Source of the DNA: a virus | DNA: 64,000 bases | IMG/VR virus record: IMGVR_UViG_3300035703_000060 | Coordinates: 1 to 64,000 of that record | Reading direction: 5' to 3' (one strand) | Shown: piece by piece, positions 8,601 to 18,292 of the stretch | How the letters are laid out: every line of letters begins with the position of its first letter | Position numbering within the stretch: position 1 is the first letter of the stretch | The notes under the pieces: generated by a model | The model's input: the letters and a program-made list of their open reading frames with translations, nothing else | Told to the model about the DNA's origin: nothing | The model's database searches: none | Translations under genes and position numbers: made by a program

Positions 8601-11600
8601 CTTATGGTGACTATGTATCAGGAATAAACACTGTTGGATTTACAACAATAGGAAATTTTGGTATCCATAAGTTTAAAACAGAACCTAAAAAGGTTTTAGA
8701 TTCTATTAAGATTATAGATGGTGGAAGTGGATTTACCAATAGAAAATTAATAGTAAAACCATCTGGAATATCAACTTACAATCATACAGTTAATTTTAAT
8801 GATCATGGATTTTTGAGTGGAGAATTGGTTACCTATGATTTTGAAACAACCTCAATTTCTGGGTTATCTACAACAAATCAATATTATGTTTTAAAAGTAG
8901 ATAAAGACTCTTTTAGACTTTGTAATGCTGGTATTGCTGGTACTGATAATCAACATTATTTACGTCAGAATTATATTAAATTTTTATCTACAGGATCTGG
9001 TTATCAATACTTTAATTATCCAAATATAACTGTAGATGTTTCATATACTTTAGCGGATGGTCAAACAATTAAATCAATTACAGCCACTCCTGTAGTAAAA
9101 GGATCAATAATCCAAACCTATCTTTATGAAAAAGGATCTAGCTATGGATCAAATATATTAAACTTGGAAAATGTGCCTGATGTAAAAATATTAGAAGGTG
9201 AATTTGCACAACTTACACCTGTAATTTTTGCGGGAAGAATAGTAGATGTTTTAGTTTCATATTATGGTTCAGATTATTATTCTGTACCAGATATAATTGT
9301 TGAAAGTAAAAGTGGATCTGGAGCAATATTTAGGGCTAATATTAATAGAACAAATGGTAGATTAGAATCTGTAACTATTTTAAGTGAGGGATATAATTAT
9401 AATCTAGATGATACTACTTTAAAAGTAGTATCTACAGGAAAAAATGCAGTATTTTTTCCAAAGATCAGGGAATTAACTTTAGATAATTGCTATAAGTACG
9501 GTACTCAATATCAAAGTTATAGAGATCAATCGTATGAAATTTTATACAGGTCAAAAAATAATACTCTTCAATATGCAGTAACAGGTTATTCTGAATTATT
9601 AAGATCACTATTTAATGAATCTACTGGAAGACATTCTCCTATAATAGGTTGGTCTTATGATGGTATCCCGATTTATGGTCCTTTCGGATACTCAGATCCA
9701 GAAAACTCCGGATCACAAATAAAACTTATGCAATCTGGTTATTCTTTATTTGAAGTTGAAAATAGAGTTAGCACTACAGATTTTCCTCTAGGTTATTTTA
9801 TTGATGATTATAAATTTACAAATTCTGGGGATCTTGATGAATATAATGGGAGATTTTGTAAAACACCAGAATATCCAAATGGAACTTATGCGTATTTTGC
9901 AACAGCAGAATTAAATCCAGAAAATAATTATATTGGCGTATTTCCGTATTTTATTGGAAAATATTATAGATCAAAATTAATATCAGAAAATGTAAATCCT
10001 AATTTGAATCAAAAATTTGATTTTAATAGTTCAAATTTATTAAGAAATACTTTACCATATAAGTCTGGACAAAAATATGGAAGAAATGACTTTATACCAA
10101 ACTATTTTGGGCAAATATGTCAAGTAGATTCAACATTTTCTGGAAATGTTGAACAAATAAAAGTAACAAATGGGGGAAATAATTATAAAGTTGGTGATTT
10201 ACTATATTTTAACAATAACAAAACTTCTGGTTATGGATTAGAGTGTTCTGTAGAATCTATAAAAGGTAAAAAGGTATCTAACATACATTCAACAGTTAAA
10301 GTATATGAAAATGCTAAATTTTACACAAATTCTACTAATGAATTTTATGTAAAGTACTCACCCAATTTTGATATTAAAGATAATTCAAAAGTAACTATAA
10401 CAGGATTATCATCATCTTTTGCAGATTTAAATGGTCAGCACAATGTTTTTATTGAAGAGTTTAACACTAAATTAATTAATAATATTCCATTTGGTGCTCC
10501 AGGAATAGTAACTGATTTATACTTACAAGATTTTCCAAAAAGGGTTTCTATTGGAAGTTCTATTAAAATAGTTGGAGCAGAGTATGATCAATATTTTAAA
10601 ATATTAAATTATTTTGACGATATTGATGTTTTGAGAGTTGTAAGAACTTCATCATCTGGTTTAAGTACCGCCAATTCTACGATATCATTTTTACCAGACA
10701 TATTGAGAATAAAGGCAAAATCTAGTAGTACGACACAATTAGAAAACTATTTAAGATATTTTAACCCAAATAATTCGATAGGTATTGGAACTTGGTCCGG
10801 AACTTTTACTAGTAAATCTTTTTATAATGGTTCAGAACTAGTAACTATTTCAATACCATCTCAGTCTATATATTTACCTGATCATGGTTTTAGAACGAAT
10901 CAAAAAGTAATTTTAAAGAGACCAAGTGGGACAACAGCAATTCAGGTTAGTAATGATGGAAATACTTCATTCCAGATTTTATCTGGAGGAGAAACAGAAA
11001 GAGAATTATACATAATTAACAAATCCAAAGATTATATTGGTATAGTTACATCAGTTAATTTAACAAACACTAATGGTTTATATTTTACTGGTGCAGTAGG
11101 TTCTAACAATTACCAGTATTCGTTTGAATCAGTATTTGATGAAGTTTTATGTAATATTGTTGATGTTAAGAGTACTGTCTCTGTTTCTACAATTCATAAT
11201 TTATCTTTAAATGATGTTGTAGATATCAATGTTAAACCTAACAAGAGTGTTGGTGTCGGTGGATCTTCATTTATCAATTTAAAATATATTGAAGATATAA
11301 AATCAATTACTACAAAATTATTATCATTTACTCCAACTGAAGTAAATTTATCAACTCATAAAATAAATTTGACTGATCACAATTTATCTACTGGTGATAA
11401 GGTTTATTATATTTCAACTTCTGTAATTGGTGGATTAAGTACTGGAACATATTATGTACATAAAATAGATGCTAATAATATTCACTTATGCGAAACTTAT
11501 ATAGATTCTACTTCATTACCACCAAGTTTTATTAAGTTTACTTCAGTTGGAATTGGAACACAGCAATTCAATTTAGTTCAACCTAAAATAAATGTTATAA

Positions 11601-14600
11601 GAAATAATGATTTAGTTTTTAATGTATCTGATTCATCTTTAGAAGGGTATCAATTTAAATTATACACAAATTCAGATTTAACAAAAGAGTTTGTTTCTAT
11701 AGCGTCTACTGGTGTGTTTTCTCTAGTTGGATTTAACACTATAGGAATCAGTTCAGATGCTTCAATAACTTTAAAATATTCAAATAATTATCCCAAAAAA
11801 CTGTACTATACTTTAGAAAAAAATAATGAATTGGTAGAATTAAAAGACACTGTTATAAATTCATCTGAGATTAGTTTTATTGATAGTTTTTATTCTGGAA
11901 GATATAATATTTTTAATGTTACAAATACAACATTTGATATCAATCTGAAAGACGTTCCAGAAGAATCTTTTTACGATTTTATCGATTGTGATGTTTTAAC
12001 TTATTCTACAAACTCTTTGTCTGCATCTGGAGAAGTAGATAAAGTAAAAATAATTAGTTCAGGTGTTAATTATAAAGATATTCCTAGTTACACATCATCT
12101 TCTTTAACAAATGGTAGAGGATTAAATATTATACCATCATCAAATAATATTGGAAAAATTAATGATATAACAATAAAAAATAGTGGATTTGAATATTCTA
12201 ATGACAAAACGTTATCACCAAAAGCAGATATATCTAAAAATATAAAGATAACTAAATCTAGCACTTTAACTAGAGTAAATGTAATTGATGGTGGAAAAAA
12301 ATATCCATCAGCACCAAATTTAGTTGTTGTTGATTCCGATACTGGTAAAAAAATAGATAGTGGTCTTCTCAGAGCATCTATGTCTGGAGGGGGACTTGGG
12401 AACTCTAACATAGAAAGAGTTGTAATTGAAATACCAGTAAACGGATTACCTTCCACTCCAGTAACTATAAAGGCAGTTGACAATTCAAACGGAATTATTA
12501 TTGATAGAGTCGAATCATCAAGATCGGGAATACTTACATGTTTAATAAAAACTCCTATTTTGGGATTTGTTGATGATCCATTTGAAATTAATGATGAAGT
12601 ATTTGTTGAAAATATTGAAATAGTTCAAAATAGTGGAATAGGTTTTGATTCCGAAAATCATGGTTACCAATTCTTTAAAGTAATTGATTATACTTCTGGT
12701 TCTAATCCCGGAAGAATAGTAATACAAATACCACAACTATATGGTGATCCTGGCATAGCAGTAACATTCCAAATTAATAGTTTTGCATCAATAGTTAAAA
12801 AATTAAACTATCCAATTTTTAGTGTAGATCAAGATTATAGTTTATTTGAATTAGGTGAGCAGATAGCAGTTGTTTCAGATCCAGAAAATGTTATTGTTAC
12901 AGATTTAATCGTTGAAAAATCCAGAGAAAATTATTTAAAACTCTCTGGAGATTATGAATTGATTATTGGTGATGTAATAAAAGGATTTTCTAGTGGTTAC
13001 TTAGCTACTGTAGAAAACATATCGGTTTCTAATGGTATTTTTATGGTAGGTGCAGAAAATACTAAGTCTTTAGATTGGGATGATGAAACTGGAAAAACTA
13101 GTAACGATTCTCAGTTTTTAGCAGATAATGATTACTATCAAAATTTATCATACACAATAAAAAGTGAAAAAACTTGGGATGAAATATCCTCCATAGTTAA
13201 TTCAATGGTACACCCAATTGGAACTAAAAACTTTGCAGATACTCAAATCTCATCATCAACTTCAGGAATAGTTTCTACAGGATTAGTACCAAGTTCTCAA
13301 TTAGATTCTATACAATCATTCATTTCACAGTCTAGAACTGATATAATTAAGAATTTAGACTTTGTTAAAGATTATGATACAATTTCAAATGTATCAAAAA
13401 TTATCAGATTTAAAAATATAAAATTAACTGATTATGTTGAAGCAATATCAAATAGAGTTTTACAAATAGATGATATAAGTGAAGAGTTTTCTAGCACTGA
13501 TGATAACGATCAACGATTAAATCAAATTATACTTGCACTTCCGAAAGATCAATCATATGGTAAGTTTTTAATTCAAATAAAGTCTACTAATCAAAATTTA
13601 GTAGAAAAAGGCATAAATCAAGTACAATTTACAGAAATTATATCCTTAAAAAATAACAATGATGCATTTTTCTTAGAAAAAAACACAATAAGTAATCTGT
13701 ATGGTATAGGTAGTGATTCAAATGTATTTGGAACAAAAATTGCAGACATAACACCAGTTGTGGATGATGTTAAAAATTATTATTTCTTATTTACTCCAAC
13801 TAATCCATATGATATTGATTATGAAATAAAAATACTTGGAAGTAGATTTTTAACCACTTTAGATTCAAATTCTTCCTTAACAGTAGGATCTTCGGACATA
13901 TTTAACACCGTAAACGTAGTATCTCCACAAGAGTCCGAAGATATTTTATCATTAAATTCTTCAAAATATACTTCGTTTTATTCACAAATTCATGTGTTAA
14001 ATAGAACTACTTTTGAGATGAATTATGTTGAGGTTTACACAACTTATGATGGAAATAATGTTTATTATAGTGATTATTATTTTGATGGGACAGAAAAAAA
14101 TGATTTTAGTTATGGATTTATAGGTTCTTTTGGACTATCTGTAAGTGGAGGATTAATAAAATTAAATTATTACAATGAAAATAATAATGATGATATAACA
14201 TTAAGAGCAAAGACTATTTGCTTTAATAATTCATCTTCAGGAATAGGAACATATAGATTTAAATCTACAAGACAAGCAGATGGTAGTGAGAGAACTGTAA
14301 TATTAGAATCCGGAACATCTACAGTTTCAACATCTTCTTCTATTTTTTCTTATGATAGTGAATTATTCTCTAGTATAAAATCTCTTGTTAAAGTCAGCAT
14401 TGGAAATACAAGTTCAATACATCAATTAATGACTATACATGATGATAATAATTCTATTATCACAGAATATCCTATTTTGTTAGTTGGAAATAATTTGGGA
14501 ATAGGAACTTTTAGTTCTTTTGTAGATGAAAATAAATTTGAAGTTATATTTACTCCTAATATTGAATTTAACGGTAAATCAATTAAGGTACAATATTACA

Positions 14601-17600
14601 ATGAGGTATTTTATACATTTTTAGATGAAATTAATACTCCTCAACCACTTTCATTAACACCATTATATGAAAACTTAAATATTGCAAAATATTTTGGTTT
14701 AAATTCAAATAATATCAATAGACTAAACTTTAAATTAAGATACAGAAATGTTCCAATATTTGCCAAAACATTTGATCCATTTGATGTAGAAGTTTTAAAT
14801 CCATCTACTGGAGTCTTTACAATAGATAATCATTTCTTTAGTACTGGTGAAAGGTTAATTTATAAACCAAAATCAACATTTATTGGTTTGGGACAAAGTG
14901 CGATGGGTATTCCATCTGGATCAGTTACAGATATCGGTATTTCTACAAATAGATTACCCTCTAGTGTTTATGCTATCAAACTATCAAATAATCAATTCCA
15001 AATAGCATTGACACAATCTAATGCAAATTCTGGAGTTGCAATTACATTTACTTATCTTGGTGAAGGTAATGCACATATGTTTGAAATGCATAAAAAGAAT
15101 GAAAAGTCTTTAATTACAATTAATAATCTGGCACAATATCCATTAACTTTTACTGGTATAGCACATTCTTTATTTGAAAACGGTGGTCAAATTGGTGCTG
15201 GAGTTACTTTCTTTACTTTAAGTGGTATTAGTTCTATTAAACCAACAGATTTATTAAAAATTGATGATGAATACATGAGTGTTGTCAATGTTGGTATTGG
15301 AACTAGTAGTTCTGGGCCTATATTATTCTTTACAGGTAATAAAAATATTGTTGAAGTTGAGAGAGGATTTGTTGGTTCTTCAGCAACATCTCATTTAGAT
15401 AATTCTAAAGTTCAAGTTTATAGAGGTTCTTATAATATTTCTGAAGATCAAATATATTTTACTCAACCACCTAGAGGAAATATATTTGATTTAGTCCAAA
15501 AAGATGAAAGAAATTTAGAAAGATCTAGAGCAAGTTTTAGTGGAAGAGTGTTCTTAAGACAAGATTATTCTACAAATGTTATTTTTGATGATATTTCTTC
15601 ACAATTTACTGGTATAGGTGAAACTTTCTTACTAAAGTCTCAAGGAATAAACACTGTAGGTTTAGGAACAACATCGGGAAATGGAATATTATTCATCAAT
15701 GGAATATATCAGACTCCATTCACACAAAATGTAACTGATTTTAATTTTAGAATAATTCAGAATCCATCTTCTGGTATTAGTAGTGTTGTATTTACTGGAA
15801 TAAGAAATGATAATAATGAAATTACAATTTCAGAATCTGATGTAAATCAAAATCAATTGCCAAGAGGTGGAATTATTGTATCTTTAGGATCAACAGCAGG
15901 TCTTGGATATGCACCATTAGTTGGAGCAAAAGTAAGAGCAATCTTGGGTGTCAATGGTTCTATTACTGGTGTAGTTGGGATAGCAACAACAGGAAGTCCA
16001 GTAGCATTTACTACAGTTTCATATAATAATCAAACAGGGGTCTTAAATGTTTTTGCACCATCAACTTATAATCTTATTGGTGCAAATCAGGTAAAAATAG
16101 TTGGATTGGCATTTACATGTCCGTCAAATCCTGGCATTGTTTCTTATTTCCCAAGTCACAATGAATCTTTAAATATTATTGGAATTGGAACGACATCATT
16201 CTCTGTTCAAGTTGGTACAAGCACATTACCACATTATTATGTTGGATATGGGACAATATACCCATGGTATGAAGAGTTAAATTTTGGATCAGGATATAGG
16301 GAACCAATTTCAGTAGCAGTGACCGAATCTGGACATACTGGGAGTGCTGCAACAATAACTGCTACCGTTGGGGCAGGTGGCACTCTATCGTTTGTTGTAG
16401 GGGCAGGTGGAACGGGATACAGTAATCCAATAATTCAAATATCACCACCAAGTTATGAAAACTTACCAATTATTGGTGTTTCTCGACTTGGAATTGGTGA
16501 AACTACTGACACTGGAATTGGTATGTTAATGAATGTTGAAGTAGGATCAGCAGTTGGTATTGATACTTTAGGTAATGTTGGGATTGGTTCCACTCTTTTC
16601 CAGGTATCTTCTTTTAAAATTACAAGACCTGGATATAACTTTAAAAGAGGTGACATCTTTAGACCAGTTGGATTAGTAACTGCAAAAGGTCTAACAAAAC
16701 CAATACAAGAATTTAGACTTACGGTACTAGAAACATACAACGATAATTTTGCTGCTTGGCAATTTGGAGAACTTAACTTGATAGATTCTATAAAAAGATT
16801 TCAGGATGGTTCTAGACTAAATTATCCATTATATTATGATGGTGAACTTCTAAGTTTCCAAACAAACGTTGATAATCCAGATTCCCAATTTATAGATTTT
16901 GATTCTTTATTAGTTATTTTTGTGAATGGGATACTTCAAGAACCAAAAATTGCATATGAATTTAATGGTGGATCTGCAGTTAGATTTTTAACGGCACCAA
17001 AAGTTGATGATAATATTGAAATTTATTTTTATGTTGGAACAAGAGGAGTAGACTCTAAGCAAGTTAATGTAGAACCAATACTACAAGTTGGAGATACAGT
17101 TCAAATTTACAGTAATAATGGAAACTTAGAAAATACGGTTACTCAAAATACAAGAATTGTTTTTGATTTAATTTCATCAGATTTGATGGAAACTAATCTT
17201 TATTCTGAGCAAGGAGTGGATGAACAAAATGAAAAACCATTGTATTGGATTAAACAAAAAGAAGACCTTATTATTAATGATATTACATATTCAAAGGCAA
17301 GAGATTCTTTAGAACCACAAGTTTACCCAACTGGAAAAATTATAAAAGATTTTTCAACAACAGATAGTGCGATATTTGTCGATAATGCAAGTTTCTTTGA
17401 CTATGAACAAGAACTACCAACAGAAAAAATTGACCTCTTAATTATTCCGTCAAATGAATCCATAGAGGTTGGTATCTTAACTGCTGTAGTTTCTGCATCT
17501 GGAACTATTCAATCATTGTCAATAGTAAATGGTGGAATTGGTTATACTGGATCTGGTGTAGATGTAAAAATATCAAATCCATATTATGGAATTGGTGTTG

Positions 17601-18265
17601 GAGTTGGAACAACTGCAACGGCGTCTCTTACAATATCTGGCGGATCTATAACTAGCACATCTATAATTAATCCTGGATTTGGATATACTAATACAAATCC
17701 ACCACAAGTTATAGTAGAATATCCCACAATTGAGTACGAAGAGTGTCTCGATGCAAATGTTGTTGATGGATTTGATGGAGTAATTACTGGTATTGGAACA
17801 ACATCAGGAATAGGTGTTAATTTGGCTCTAAAATTTAAGTTATTTAAATCTGATGAAGTTTATTCTGATTTATCAGTTGGTTATCCAATTTATATTTTCA
17901 ATACTAACGTTGGTACTGGATTGACAACTATTGATCAAAATGAAAATGATATTGTTGGAGTATCGACATCAACCTTGGACAATATTTATTATGTACATGG
18001 AATTGATACCATTACTGGCATTATTACGTGTAACATATCAAATAACACAAACATTGTTGGTATTGCAACTACTGGTACAGTAGCAAGTCCTGTAGGTAAA
18101 TTCTCTTGGGGTAGAATAAGTGGATTTAGTCGTTCATCCAATCCAGTTTCTATTGGTGTAAGTGGATATAAAGTAAATTCAGGGTTATCATCATATCCTA
18201 CAGTTCAAAGAAGAGGTTATGGACTAAGAAGTACTGGTGCTCTTAAAAAAGATTTAACAACATAA
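5681..18265 (+). CDS. Giant baseplate/tail protein with YHYH domain (gp7 position)
   Basis: 4194 residues. It occupies the place of T4 gp7 between gp6 and gp8, and the N-terminal 250 residues (E-S-K-V-R-I-Q-E-I-I-D-N-Q-I-P-E-F; later F-Y-Q-A-K-G-S-K-E-S-F-R-I-L-F) look like a conserved wedge-attachment domain. Around 9600-9960 lies a YHYH-type domain: H-S-P-I-I-G-W-S-Y-D-G-I-P-I-Y-G-P-F-G-Y, then L-D-E-Y-N-G-R-F. The rest is beta-rich with two repeat families: G-x-G-Y units (about 8116-8770, 9110-9450, 10155-10220, 12040-12330, 16390-16680, 17510-17720) and D-H-x-F-x-x-G-x-x-V-x-Y units. Probably a wedge-plus-fibre protein projecting from the baseplate. The precise role is inferred from position. 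Confidence 0.8.
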   Translation: MVQSNFESKVRIQEIIDNQIPEFILEENPKFSEFLKQYYISQEYQGGSVDLVENLVEYLKLDNLTPEVISGDTKLTKEVVKSSTEIYVDSTKGFPKSYGLLQIGDEIITYKNIEQNQISGSCNVSIGSTIAYTSGISSSLYIGRPFVINSLNVSPTIVSVASTFVVLSDVVVKNSNVSGYSSIGAYNFNIDSPEFTDCSRGFSGIESYDSKLVFSTTKASSHVKSSKVINLSVLFLQKFYEKIKFTFLPGLEKVDLYESLNVNNFIKNSKSFYQAKGSKESFRILFNALYGIEPTVIDLETFLFKSSAAIYRRRKELLFENLSTNRNPLLLTGYQVTKNNNSNVFGSVSEAEIFTRNNKTYYKFYIFLGYDDSNSENSGEFEITPSSKVVEKISAEDNATVITVDSTIGFGNSGSIFCNGVEIFYTDKSINQFFGCYTSTNNYIDANIEKTSLVYSNDTYFGYENGDKTKKVNLRLLGVVNDIEIKNENESDYIFSEGDKIYIKNLGNLIKNPPSNKSNLQVIANSFIYNTSSRYELSQFNVNSRTAFTLSEIDDSSLKEGDYVEFLERNTEILESDLSNVIVTSINRETGEIEFNSNLGSLNPLKDYDIRRKLKTSSSSVVPLKYENITCDVTNVYSENDQNLYIASNSLPSYQITKNLFSYNASSLVNFNTTEEKYTSVRFNSEVSFLSGDRVYYSYSNAPISGLSEGLYYVTVSSDKKELKLFVSKSFISIDKFVYLESIPSGTHTFTLSSQKTLDSAIYPQKLLKKIESNVDTFYDGKDPIGTETIGVLVNGVEIFSPKSNDKIYYGPLESVQVINRGESYDVINPPILELSSGNAKLQPVVQGSIEKVHIDPQEFNIERPITLSVSGGNGKGTILSPITKLKSREVFFDARIIEEGGGLSITSETITFLTDHNFFDGQKVIYDIDNINNQKIGIGLFQGSNNDSGRYLGNNSVFYTKVINSKTIQIYPTYGDYVSGINTVGFTTIGNFGIHKFKTEPKKVLDSIKIIDGGSGFTNRKLIVKPSGISTYNHTVNFNDHGFLSGELVTYDFETTSISGLSTTNQYYVLKVDKDSFRLCNAGIAGTDNQHYLRQNYIKFLSTGSGYQYFNYPNITVDVSYTLADGQTIKSITATPVVKGSIIQTYLYEKGSSYGSNILNLENVPDVKILEGEFAQLTPVIFAGRIVDVLVSYYGSDYYSVPDIIVESKSGSGAIFRANINRTNGRLESVTILSEGYNYNLDDTTLKVVSTGKNAVFFPKIRELTLDNCYKYGTQYQSYRDQSYEILYRSKNNTLQYAVTGYSELLRSLFNESTGRHSPIIGWSYDGIPIYGPFGYSDPENSGSQIKLMQSGYSLFEVENRVSTTDFPLGYFIDDYKFTNSGDLDEYNGRFCKTPEYPNGTYAYFATAELNPENNYIGVFPYFIGKYYRSKLISENVNPNLNQKFDFNSSNLLRNTLPYKSGQKYGRNDFIPNYFGQICQVDSTFSGNVEQIKVTNGGNNYKVGDLLYFNNNKTSGYGLECSVESIKGKKVSNIHSTVKVYENAKFYTNSTNEFYVKYSPNFDIKDNSKVTITGLSSSFADLNGQHNVFIEEFNTKLINNIPFGAPGIVTDLYLQDFPKRVSIGSSIKIVGAEYDQYFKILNYFDDIDVLRVVRTSSSGLSTANSTISFLPDILRIKAKSSSTTQLENYLRYFNPNNSIGIGTWSGTFTSKSFYNGSELVTISIPSQSIYLPDHGFRTNQKVILKRPSGTTAIQVSNDGNTSFQILSGGETERELYIINKSKDYIGIVTSVNLTNTNGLYFTGAVGSNNYQYSFESVFDEVLCNIVDVKSTVSVSTIHNLSLNDVVDINVKPNKSVGVGGSSFINLKYIEDIKSITTKLLSFTPTEVNLSTHKINLTDHNLSTGDKVYYISTSVIGGLSTGTYYVHKIDANNIHLCETYIDSTSLPPSFIKFTSVGIGTQQFNLVQPKINVIRNNDLVFNVSDSSLEGYQFKLYTNSDLTKEFVSIASTGVFSLVGFNTIGISSDASITLKYSNNYPKKLYYTLEKNNELVELKDTVINSSEISFIDSFYSGRYNIFNVTNTTFDINLKDVPEESFYDFIDCDVLTYSTNSLSASGEVDKVKIISSGVNYKDIPSYTSSSLTNGRGLNIIPSSNNIGKINDITIKNSGFEYSNDKTLSPKADISKNIKITKSSTLTRVNVIDGGKKYPSAPNLVVVDSDTGKKIDSGLLRASMSGGGLGNSNIERVVIEIPVNGLPSTPVTIKAVDNSNGIIIDRVESSRSGILTCLIKTPILGFVDDPFEINDEVFVENIEIVQNSGIGFDSENHGYQFFKVIDYTSGSNPGRIVIQIPQLYGDPGIAVTFQINSFASIVKKLNYPIFSVDQDYSLFELGEQIAVVSDPENVIVTDLIVEKSRENYLKLSGDYELIIGDVIKGFSSGYLATVENISVSNGIFMVGAENTKSLDWDDETGKTSNDSQFLADNDYYQNLSYTIKSEKTWDEISSIVNSMVHPIGTKNFADTQISSSTSGIVSTGLVPSSQLDSIQSFISQSRTDIIKNLDFVKDYDTISNVSKIIRFKNIKLTDYVEAISNRVLQIDDISEEFSSTDDNDQRLNQIILALPKDQSYGKFLIQIKSTNQNLVEKGINQVQFTEIISLKNNNDAFFLEKNTISNLYGIGSDSNVFGTKIADITPVVDDVKNYYFLFTPTNPYDIDYEIKILGSRFLTTLDSNSSLTVGSSDIFNTVNVVSPQESEDILSLNSSKYTSFYSQIHVLNRTTFEMNYVEVYTTYDGNNVYYSDYYFDGTEKNDFSYGFIGSFGLSVSGGLIKLNYYNENNNDDITLRAKTICFNNSSSGIGTYRFKSTRQADGSERTVILESGTSTVSTSSSIFSYDSELFSSIKSLVKVSIGNTSSIHQLMTIHDDNNSIITEYPILLVGNNLGIGTFSSFVDENKFEVIFTPNIEFNGKSIKVQYYNEVFYTFLDEINTPQPLSLTPLYENLNIAKYFGLNSNNINRLNFKLRYRNVPIFAKTFDPFDVEVLNPSTGVFTIDNHFFSTGERLIYKPKSTFIGLGQSAMGIPSGSVTDIGISTNRLPSSVYAIKLSNNQFQIALTQSNANSGVAITFTYLGEGNAHMFEMHKKNEKSLITINNLAQYPLTFTGIAHSLFENGGQIGAGVTFFTLSGISSIKPTDLLKIDDEYMSVVNVGIGTSSSGPILFFTGNKNIVEVERGFVGSSATSHLDNSKVQVYRGSYNISEDQIYFTQPPRGNIFDLVQKDERNLERSRASFSGRVFLRQDYSTNVIFDDISSQFTGIGETFLLKSQGINTVGLGTTSGNGILFINGIYQTPFTQNVTDFNFRIIQNPSSGISSVVFTGIRNDNNEITISESDVNQNQLPRGGIIVSLGSTAGLGYAPLVGAKVRAILGVNGSITGVVGIATTGSPVAFTTVSYNNQTGVLNVFAPSTYNLIGANQVKIVGLAFTCPSNPGIVSYFPSHNESLNIIGIGTTSFSVQVGTSTLPHYYVGYGTIYPWYEELNFGSGYREPISVAVTESGHTGSAATITATVGAGGTLSFVVGAGGTGYSNPIIQISPPSYENLPIIGVSRLGIGETTDTGIGMLMNVEVGSAVGIDTLGNVGIGSTLFQVSSFKITRPGYNFKRGDIFRPVGLVTAKGLTKPIQEFRLTVLETYNDNFAAWQFGELNLIDSIKRFQDGSRLNYPLYYDGELLSFQTNVDNPDSQFIDFDSLLVIFVNGILQEPKIAYEFNGGSAVRFLTAPKVDDNIEIYFYVGTRGVDSKQVNVEPILQVGDTVQIYSNNGNLENTVTQNTRIVFDLISSDLMETNLYSEQGVDEQNEKPLYWIKQKEDLIINDITYSKARDSLEPQVYPTGKIIKDFSTTDSAIFVDNASFFDYEQELPTEKIDLLIIPSNESIEVGILTAVVSASGTIQSLSIVNGGIGYTGSGVDVKISNPYYGIGVGVGTTATASLTISGGSITSTSIINPGFGYTNTNPPQVIVEYPTIEYEECLDANVVDGFDGVITGIGTTSGIGVNLALKFKLFKSDEVYSDLSVGYPIYIFNTNVGTGLTTIDQNENDIVGVSTSTLDNIYYVHGIDTITGIITCNISNNTNIVGIATTGTVASPVGKFSWGRISGFSRSSNPVSIGVSGYKVNSGLSSYPTVQRRGYGLRSTGALKKDLTT

Positions 18266-18273
18266 TATAAATA
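18266..18273 (+). promoter_or_regulatory. Late promoter-like element (TATAAATA)
   Basis: Exact match to the T4 late -10 box, right after the stop of the giant gene and 19 nt before the next start codon. Confidence 0.7.
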
Positions 18274-18292
18274 ATAAAAAAAACGGGTTAAT

